From positions 3,105,001 through 3,169,000 of the forward strand of contig NC_091972.1 of assembly GCF_036711975.1 (NCBI RefSeq): DNA of 64,000 bases, in the 5' to 3' direction. The stretch is from Onthophagus taurus (lineage: Eukaryota; Arthropoda; Insecta; Coleoptera; Scarabaeidae). Under the pieces are notes generated by a model that saw only the letters and a list, made by a program, of their open reading frames with translations, had not been told where the DNA came from and made no database searches. The stretch's first letter is position 1; every line of letters begins with the position of its first letter. Positions 57,338-64,000 of the stretch are shown in pieces. The translations under genes and the position numbers were made by a program.

Positions 57338-57729
57338 TACAGGGTGTCCAAATTTCGATGGGTTTGCAGGATATCTCAGTTATTATGAAAGATAGAAAGT
57401 TGCGGTTTTCGCGAACCTGAGCTACTTTTTTGTGAAACTTACAATGCCGCAAACCAAATTTTCATAGACCTCTTCGTTTTTGATATACAGGGAGTATTTC
57501 AAAATTTACGATTTTCAGACACCCCCCGTATCTCGGCTATCCGGAAACTTAGTAAAAAAGTAAAAACTGGTTCTAATAGATTTTTTCACGGAGAATCCAA
57601 TGGTGCACGTAGAATTTTTCTAGTCATCACGGTTTTTGAGTTATAATCACAACTTAGGTTTTTTTAAATGGAACCACCTATATTTTATTTTTTTATTGAA
57701 CTGGATTTTTTTCAAGCTTTTCAATGATA

Positions 57730-59755
57730 TACAGGGTGATTCATAAGTAATGGGCCAAATTGTAAATGTACGTCTGCTCCTTACTGAGATACAGGATGTT
57801 AAAGCGAAAAAAATAAAATAGATTTTTGTTAATAGATCAGCTACTTTTCTACATAATGACTCATAGTTGACTTATAGTTTTTGTAAGGGTAAACAATAAT
57901 GTGTGAGAGGATTTGAGTTAACTCGTAGATGTCGCCACATGCGCCATATGAATTATGAAACGTCAATGAGTTTTTACGTTTAATGAATAGTTTAAAACAT
58001 TTTATTGTTAAGTAAACTGATTCATTCTTGTCCTAACATAAATCAAAATGCCGAGACATAATCACTTTTCAAACGAAGAAATGAGAGACATGTTATGCGT
58101 TTACGCACAAGAACGTTTTTCTGGGCAAGCAGCATCCAGAAAATATCGTGAAATGTACCCTTACAGAAGGCAGCCAAACCGGAAGATATTTCAAAATATT
58201 TATAATCGATTGGGTGAAACAGGTTCATTTCGTCCAAAATATCATACAGGACGTCCTAAGATTATCACTCCGCAGCAAGAAGATGAAATTTTGAAACTCG
58301 TCGATTGTCTGCAGCAACTGGAATAAGCCAATCATCCGTGACTAGAATTTTACACAAGGAAAATTTATATCCCTATCATTTTATACCTGTGCAAAATTTA
58401 CTTCCAACAGATTATCGAATCAGAGTTCAATTTTGTCAGTGGCTAAAAGGAAAATTGAATAATAATCCAACATTCCTAAATAACCTTTACCAGACGCGGA
58501 GTTTTTAATTGGCGAAATAGTTATGCCTGGGAAACCGAAAACCCTCGTTTAAAAAAAGATAGACATTTCCAGCACGAGTTTAAAATAAATGTGTGGTGCG
58601 GTGTAATAGGCAATACATTACTGGGCCCAGTTGAATTACCTCCTAATTTAAATGGAGAGTCATATTTAATTTTTTTAAATAATGACTTAGTCGACCTCTT
58701 GGGAGATCTTCCATTACAACTAAGAAGAAATATGTGGTTCATGCAAGACGGTGCTCCTCCACATTTTTCACGTGCTGTGCGCGAACATCTGAATGAAACA
58801 TTCCCTCACCGTTGGATTGGACGTGGTAGTGAATTTCAGTGGCCACCATGTGTGGGGTTACATGAAATCAATGGTCTATGCTGAACCTACTATAAATACA
58901 CGAGACGAGTTATGGAATAGAATTCAAGATGCAGCCAATTCAATACGAAATAATCCTGCTACATTTTTTAAAGTCAGACAATCCTTAACCAAACGGTTAA
59001 ATGCGTGTATAAATGCTGGTGGTGGTCATGTTGAAAACCTTTTGCAGTAGCTCATAATTAAGCTTAAATTTAATTTAACTTCGCACAACATTAACATGTA
59101 GGTTTTGATAACAGTTGTCGTAAGTGGTCTTAGTTCAAGTCTGTTCTAATGTTGTATTTCGTTTTATTAACTGGCGTACAATAAATTGTTTTATTACGTA
59201 ATTTTTTTATGGTTTCAGTTTAATATTGTTATCAATTATCAATTACGGTTAGGTAAATGTCAACATTCCATGCCATGCTTGTGTCTTAACAGATTAATGC
59301 TACGTCGACCACCGTGAAATGTAGTGTAGTGAATTAGTAAAATTCAAATATCTCGAAAATCGTTAATATTTTCAAGATCAAAGAAGTATAGCTTTTTTCT
59401 ACAGAAATGATGGGGCTATCCAAATTAAACAAGTATGTTGTAAAATAATGAGCGATAAAAAATTTGTAGCTGATTTCATCTAATTCATATGGCGCATGTG
59501 GCGACATCTACGAGTTAACTCAAATCCTCTCACACATTATTGTTTACCCTTACAAAAACTATAAGTCAACTATGAGTCATTATGTAGAAAAGTAGCTGAT
59601 CTATTAACAAAAATCTATTTTATTTTTTTCGCTTTAACATCCTGTATCTCAGTAAGGAGCAGACTAAGACCCATTATTGTTAATGAAAATATTATTATTT
59701 TGGCCTCCTGAACGTACATTTACAATTTGGCCCATTACTTATGAATCACCCTGTA
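57730..59755. mobile_element. Tc1/mariner transposon C, nested inside the left repeat of D
   Basis: Ends TACAGGGTGATTCATAAGTA and TACTTATGAATCACCCTGTA are inverted and flanked by TA. Inner similarity (ATGGCGCATGTGGCGACATC near 57930-57950 and its inverse near 59490) gives repeats of about 220-260 bp. Removing it rejoins the left repeat of mariner D. Confidence 0.88.
58048..59050 (+). pseudogene. Tc1/mariner transposase C, broken, catalytic segment deleted
   Basis: ATG 58048 (MPRHNHFSNEEMRDMLCVYA) starts a bipartite DNA-binding domain; the second HTH is split by a frameshift near 58310 (AATGISQSSVTRILHKENL). Around 58490 the first catalytic Asp region (FSDE) is missing or scrambled (NLYQTRSF, then stop). 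The second catalytic motif FMQDGAPPH is present at about 58740. After WPP at 58850 the usual RSPDLTPLDFFL with the third catalytic Asp is absent, and the frame shifts into WGYMKSMVYAEPT. The C-terminus ends GGGHVENLLQ. It cannot be active. Confidence 0.8.
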
Positions 59756-59835
59756 TAATACTCTATACTTACCTTTATAATTAACCTCGAAATTGAATAA
59801 AATACATTATTTTATAAGTAGGCAATGATAAATAG

Positions 59836-60092
59836 ACTGCCTAACCTGACGTCACAGAGATGGGCGGAGCTTATATCGACTCCAAACAATTTCGTTGCTA
59901 ACCACAGTTGCTAATGATAAACCGTAATAAAAATGTCATAAAAAGTCACTTAGTTTATTTTATTTTAACACTAATTTGAAAAATTGCATATGGTGATTTA
60001 CCGTTAGCAACACACTTAGCTATGAAAATGTTTGGAGTCGATATAAGCTCCGCCCATCTCTGTTACGTCAAGGCTTAGGTTGTCTATTAAGT
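59836..60092. mobile_element. MITE in transposon D (first)
   Basis: Inverted arms: GAGATGGGCGGAGCTTATAT...CGACTCCAAAC (about 59855-59887) and GTTTGGAGTCGATATAAGCT...CCGCCCATCTC (about 60028-60060). The match extends outward to AATAGACTGCCTAACCT and its inverse. It is non-coding, about 255 bp. Confidence 0.8.
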
Positions 60093-60308
60093 GAGGATAC
60101 CGGAATAAACAAAGTAAATATAGTTAATTATTGTCAAACTTAATTTTGAATTTTGTGCTAACAATAAGTCGTGTGTTACTTAATTACCTTTAATTAACTT
60201 AACTTAATTATCTTTTTCTTGAAATGATGGAGCGCTATGAAAATTATGACATGCTAGCATGTTACATTCATGCAATATGAAAATGTTAATCAAGCTGCTG
60301 AATTATAA

Positions 60309-60472
60309 GGTTTGTTCCAACAAGCGGTCGGACTCGTCCGTTACTCGTCAAATGCAATCGCACATGTCAAGTAATGTCGTCACATTTCAGCGGATTTCAT
60401 TGCATTATTTAACTGTGCGATTGCATTTGACGAGTCCACGTCGAGTCAAACCGCTGGTTGGAACAAACCTAT
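60309..60472. mobile_element. MITE in transposon D (second), splitting the transposase N-terminus
   Basis: AGGTTTGTTCCAACAAGCGG...TCAAATGCAATCGCACA is the inverse of TGTGCGATTGCATTTGACGA...GTTGGAACAAACCT. Arms are about 55 bp. It is non-coding. Confidence 0.85.
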
Positions 60473-60612
60473 ACATAAATAGGTAGAATGCAACATTTAT
60501 CAGCAATAACATTTTATTAGCAGATTGTTTCACTTCAGATATCCAGAAAGAGCGCAACCAAATTTAGTTTTTGCGAATAAAGCGTAATTTGATCAATTAT
60601 GGAAGTTTTTTG

Positions 60613-61503
60613 ATGCCCAGGCCAAAAAAATATAATAACGAAAATCGGAATAACAATGAAATTACCGTGTTAGGATGTGTGGAAGCCGCGCCTAAAACAT
60701 CATGTAGGGAAATTGAATGTCAAGTTGGAATTAAAAAATCGACTGCCTATGCGATTCTAAAAAAGTATAAATATAAACCCTACAAAGAACAAATAGTTCA
60801 CCACTTACATCCGGGAGATGCCGAACGACGTTTGGAATTCTGTAACTGGTATTTGAACCATGCACAAAGTAATATTGAATTTAGTTCCTCTATTATATGG
60901 TCTGATGAGGCATATTTTACCAGCACAGGAATCTATAATCGTCATAATAACAAGCATTGGCATCAAGAAAACCAACATATTGTAATTGAGCGGGAGCGTC
61001 AAGGAAAATTTGGTTTTAGCGTGGCATGTTTTATTATTGGGCCACGAATTGTTTACAAAATATGTGAAGGAAACCTTTGCGCTAATCGCTATTTGGCCAT
61101 CTTGCAAGAGGCTTCGCCAGAGATTTTGGATGATATTCCTCTTATTCGGCTAAATAATATTTATTTTCAGCAGGACGGAGCTCCCGCTCATAATGTGCAG
61201 TTAGTGAGTCGCTACCTAATTGCAGAATTTCTTGGTAGGTGGATAGGCACACATGGTCCAACGCGATGGCCAGCAAGATCACCTGATTTATCTATTTTGG
61301 ACTTCTTTTTATGGGGATATATCAAGAATCGGGTATATAGTACCCAGAATCGAACAAAATTGGAATTGAAAATTGCTGTAACTGATGCTTTTTCACATTT
61401 ACAGCAACATCCCATAACTATTCTAAATGCAATTAAACGCATTACTGAACTTTGTGAACAATGTGTGCATCAAAATGGTAACAACTTTGAACAATTCTTG
61501 TAA
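60613..61503 (+). CDS. Tc1/mariner transposase D, DD41D-type catalytic domain intact
   Basis: 296 codons from ATG 60613 (MPRPKKYNNENRNNNEI). Second HTH: CREIECQVGIKKSTAYAILK. Catalytic Asp residues: IIWSDEAYF (about residue 98), YFQQDGAPAH (about 188) and SPDLSILDFF (about 230). By my count 41 residues lie between the second and third, the DD41D pattern. The C-terminus NGNNFEQFL matches its relatives here. The first HTH seen in related copies is missing: traces (MERYENYDMLACYIHA, then a frameshift to YENVNQAAELY) lie at 60222-60308, cut by a MITE, and RYPERAQPNLVFANKA follows at about 60535-60585. The ORF may therefore lack DNA-binding activity. Confidence 0.8.
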   Translation: MPRPKKYNNENRNNNEITVLGCVEAAPKTSCREIECQVGIKKSTAYAILKKYKYKPYKEQIVHHLHPGDAERRLEFCNWYLNHAQSNIEFSSSIIWSDEAYFTSTGIYNRHNNKHWHQENQHIVIERERQGKFGFSVACFIIGPRIVYKICEGNLCANRYLAILQEASPEILDDIPLIRLNNIYFQQDGAPAHNVQLVSRYLIAEFLGRWIGTHGPTRWPARSPDLSILDFFLWGYIKNRVYSTQNRTKLELKIAVTDAFSHLQQHPITILNAIKRITELCEQCVHQNGNNFEQFL

Positions 61504-62132
61504 CTTGAAGCCATATTTGCATAATGCTTAGTTTTTAATAATTTTTCGTTTTTAGCAAACAAAATTTAATAGATACATTTTTTTAATAAGTCAATAATTA
61601 ATATTATAGAATTTTCAAAATTCTTTGTTTATTCTGGTATCCTAGCAACGCGATCACTTAATTTATCATAGCCTACTTATAAAATAATGTGGTTTTTTTA
61701 ATTTCGAGGTTAATTATGAAGGTAAGTATAGGGTATTATATATCATTGAAAAGCTTGAAAAAGTTCTAGTTCAATAAAAAAACAAAATATAAGTGGTTCC
61801 ATTTAAAAAAAACCTAAGTTGTGTTTATAACTCAAAAACCGTGATGTCTAGAAAAATTCTACGTGCATCATTGGATTCTACGTGAAAAAATCTATTAGAA
61901 CCCGTTTTACTTTTTTACTAAGTTTCCGGATAGCCGAGATACGGGGGGTGTCTGAAAATCGTACATCTTGAAATACTCCCTGTATATCAAAAACGAAGAG
62001 GTCTATGAAAATTTGGTTTGTGGCATTGTAAGTTTCACAAAAAAGTAGCTCAGGTTCGCGAAAACCGCAACTTTCTATCTTTCATAATAACTGAGATACC
62101 CTGCAAACCCATCGAAATTTGGACACCCTGTA

Positions 62133-62440
62133 CATGAAACATTTTTGTCAGGTGAATACATTTTGTGTTTTGATAGTTTCTAATTGTCAATTCCAATTTC
62201 TATTTTCAAGTGTTACGGTCTTACCAACTGCTACATATTTCCCTACATTGACAAAATTTATTTTATATTTGAGAAAAAAAAGGATAAAAACGCGAATTAC
62301 AAAAAATAGCATAAAAAACACGTTTCATAAGACTTAAAGCACTCATTCATTAAAAAACTCGTGGCTTCGCCACTCGTTTTTCAACTTGAATTCGTGCATT
62401 TCAAACGTGTTTTACGAAACTTGTTTTTTAATATACTATT
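62133..62440. other. Unidentified insertion, right part
   Basis: It contains AAAACTCGTGGCTTCGCCAC...TCGTTTTTCAACTTG and TTTCAAACGTGTTTTACGAA, the look of a MITE terminus common in insects. No ORF is credible. The Harbinger body resumes after it. Confidence 0.35.
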
Positions 62441-62708
62441 ATTTAATTGTAACAATAACAAAACATGTCTATCAACACACTAAAGAAACATATGTTATTT
62501 TAACCCAGTTGATTTGAAAACAGGTTTAATTCTTATTTTCTACATTACACTCAGTTGAAGAAGTGGTGAAAATGACCGACCCATTAACTGACGTTGTTGA
62601 TGTTCAACACGATGGAGATACTGTTGGTTCATCCAGTTCTCGTGATGATGAACAAGATGCTCTTCGTAATTTCATCGACCAATACGAACTACTCCATGTA
62701 GTCCTGTA

Positions 62709-62960
62709 GGACATATACAGGATGTTTCTAAATTGTAAGGGAAAAAATCTGTAACTTTCTTATGTCTTGACATTTTACAACTAACAAATTGTTAGTTTGA
62801 TCATAAAAAGTCAAATAATGCTGAGATCAACTTGACATAACTTCTTTTCTTTGACTTCTGAATTAATTCACTTGAGACTGTGTATTATTTTATTTTTTTG
62901 TGATCAAACTAACAATTTTAGGAGAAAATGTCAAGAGACAAAAAAGTTGCGTATTGAATT
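62709..62960. mobile_element. Mariner-type MITE in Harbinger 2
   Basis: It begins TACAGGATGTTTCTAAATTG. Inner arms TGTCTTGACATTTTACAACT...AACAATTTGTTAGTTTGATC and TGATCAAACTAACAATTTTA...AAATGTCAAGAGACA are inverted. The right terminus is diverged. Confidence 0.55.
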
Positions 62961-63199
62961 CCTCAAATCTATAGAATGTGCGGGGCTAATGCTTTGATAG
63001 TAGCGAGAGGAAGTTTTAGGAAAACCAATGTCTTCAACAACAAAATTTTATTTACAACAATAATAACAATAATGTAAGTGCGGAAGCGAAAAGGGTAACT
63101 GCTGACTGATCTGCCGATGGTAACTGCTAACTGATAAGTGATGGTAACTGGTGGTAACTGACTGAACTCTCCGGGCCGATCCTCGTTCCTTTTATCCCC

Positions 63200-63475
63200 G
63201 AGTCCAGTAACATCCCCGGTGAAAGTTCTCTTCGAGTCCTTATCTGGACCAAAAGGATCTGCTGTCCAGATGTACGGAGAGAGTTCTTCTGAATTGTTTC
63301 GAACGCATTCTGGCGTCCAGATGTTCGCCACGGAGAGCGTCCAGTAATATCTCCGGTGAAAGTTTTCCGGGAACCCTTTGCCTGGACCAAAAGGGTGTCC
63401 TGCCCAGATGACCGGAGAGAGATTTTTTTGAACGGTTTAAAAAGTTCTCTGGCGTCCAGATGTTCGCCACAGAAT
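63200..63475. repeat. 137-bp tandem duplication of a GC-richer segment
   Basis: GTCCAGTAACATCCCCGGTG at 63202 recurs as GTCCAGTAATATCTCCGGTG at 63339, and each copy ends CTGGCGTCCAGATGTTCGCC. The preceding 62975-63200 stretch resembles an LTR (TTTTATTTACAACAATAATA, then GC-rich). The source element is not identified. Confidence 0.7.
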
Positions 63476-63888
63476 GTAATAGAAAAATGTGGACGCATTA
63501 AAAAGGTTTCTATTATAGCTTTGCTGATAGTTGCTGGGGACATCATGACAAAAAACTTCAAGCCTTCAAAATGTCTTCCTTTGGCCAAATACCTCAGGGT
63601 TAAGGCTAATCTTTCCCTAACACTTATACTTTCTCTCATATTGCTATCCCGTCTTTTCAAAAATGCTTCAACCATCTCTAACAGTTTGTTAAAGGTACTT
63701 TCATCCATTCGAAAGTATTTCCTGAAATCATCAACATCGCAGAGCCTGATTTCTTGCAACAGTACTAGATGAGAATATTTATCTCTCTTCTTCAACCATT
63801 CTTTTATCCAATGTTTGCGTTTCACTCGACGAGTAGTTCCAAGCGCCAAAATAATAGCTATGCAAGCTTTTTTTGTACGATTATCCAT
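63470..63888 (-). pseudogene. PIF/Harbinger transposase, N-terminal fragment fused to the duplication
   Basis: From ATG 63888: MDNRTKKACIAIILALGTTR, then RKHWIKEWLKKRDKYSHLVL, DDFRKYFRMDESTFNKLLEM and SVRERLALTLRYLAKGRHFE. These are the conserved N-terminal blocks of Harbinger (ALP1/HARBI1-like) transposases. About 140 codons in, the Harbinger sequence ends and the open frame continues by chance through the 137-bp repeats (to 63127). The DDE nuclease blocks are absent. The related copy 1 has the same N-terminal region with frameshifts at 46211-46400. Confidence 0.7.
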
Positions 63889-64000
63889 ATTTGGAAGAGA
63901 AATACCGGCAAATAACCGAGTAAAACTACGTAGATTTATTCTGTTCGTGGTAAAAAGGTAACTTATTGAGCAAACTTATTGTCAGAAGTATTGACAATAA

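Larger units (their letters stand above)
57338..62132. mobile_element. Tc1/mariner transposon D (outer), ~475-bp inverted repeats
   Basis: Ends TACAGGGTGTCCAAATTTCG (57338) and CGAAATTTGGACACCCTGTA (to 62132). The inverted repeat continues through 57338-57731 and, after the inner element, 59756-59835 on the left, matching about 61660-62132 on the right. TA flanks both ends. The transposase is on the plus strand at 60613-61503. Two MITEs and mariner C are inserted within it. Confidence 0.85.
56828..64000 (-). mobile_element. PIF/Harbinger derivative 2, carrying nested insertions (runs off the window)
   Basis: The left end GGCCCTTACACGATCAATAA starts at 56828. Sequence matching Harbinger 1 runs to about 57082, resumes at about 62440-62709, and again from about 63490 to the end. 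The gaps are insertions: 57083-62440 (an unidentified element containing mariners C and D) and 62709-63490 (a MITE and an LTR-like piece). The right terminus is just past 64000. Confidence 0.6.

Noticed and set aside
57177..57452. Small ORFs at 57177-57452 on both strands
   Set aside because: They cross the terminal repeat of mariner D.

Overview
The window reads as arthropod, most likely insect, nuclear DNA. It is AT-rich, its genes have short GT-AG exons, and it is packed with nested transposable elements (Transib, hAT, Tc1/mariner, pogo, PIF/Harbinger, a Sola-like element, Penelope-like elements and LINEs). A beetle is plausible but not proven by anything I can see. No bacterial gene organisation is present.

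Layout. (1) 1-13372, + strand: 3' half of an ABC transporter subfamily A gene (end of transmembrane domain 2, linker mini-exons, ATPase domain 2, C-terminus). One 11-kb intron (961-11928) is almost filled by a Penelope-like element (PLE) that was itself hit by a hAT element with an 8-bp target duplication and by a Transib (RAG1-related) element with a 5-bp CGGCG duplication. Both of those were later hit by mariners. (2) 14533-42234, + strand: a four-exon gene for a 3762-residue protein. It has a long Ser/Thr/Lys-rich N-terminus, a Cys/His motif (CICELCTCGRHTCPH) typical of SAXO microtubule stabilisers, and about 80 tandem ~29-residue modules organised into 58-residue and 87-residue higher-order repeats. 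Its 16.3-kb intron holds a 190-bp satellite array and a foldback-like composite containing a pogo element, a second PLE with hammerhead ribozyme motifs at both ends, and a 5'-truncated LINE. (3) 42.9-46.4 kb: a Harbinger derivative with a Sola-like element (4-bp duplication) inside it. (4) 48.2-51.2 kb: a LINE with an unbroken 992-codon ORF2. (5) 53.0-56.5 kb: a compact host cluster with NACA (- strand), AIMP3/eEF1E1 (+, head-to-head with NACA) and a secreted DUF4803-like gene (+, 3' end not found). (6) 56.8-64.0 kb: a second Harbinger derivative containing a stack of nested mariners and MITEs.

The host genes do not form a pathway. The ABCA protein is a membrane lipid-type transporter, the repeat protein is probably a microtubule-binding scaffold, NACA acts at the ribosome exit, AIMP3 belongs to the multi-tRNA-synthetase complex, and the DUF4803-like protein is secreted. 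The most unusual items are the giant SAXO-like array gene, the Transib element with its diagnostic target duplication, the inverted-terminus PLEs with hammerhead motifs, and a recurrent hairpin family that appears at PLE ends. All splice sites and family names come from reading the sequence; no search was run.
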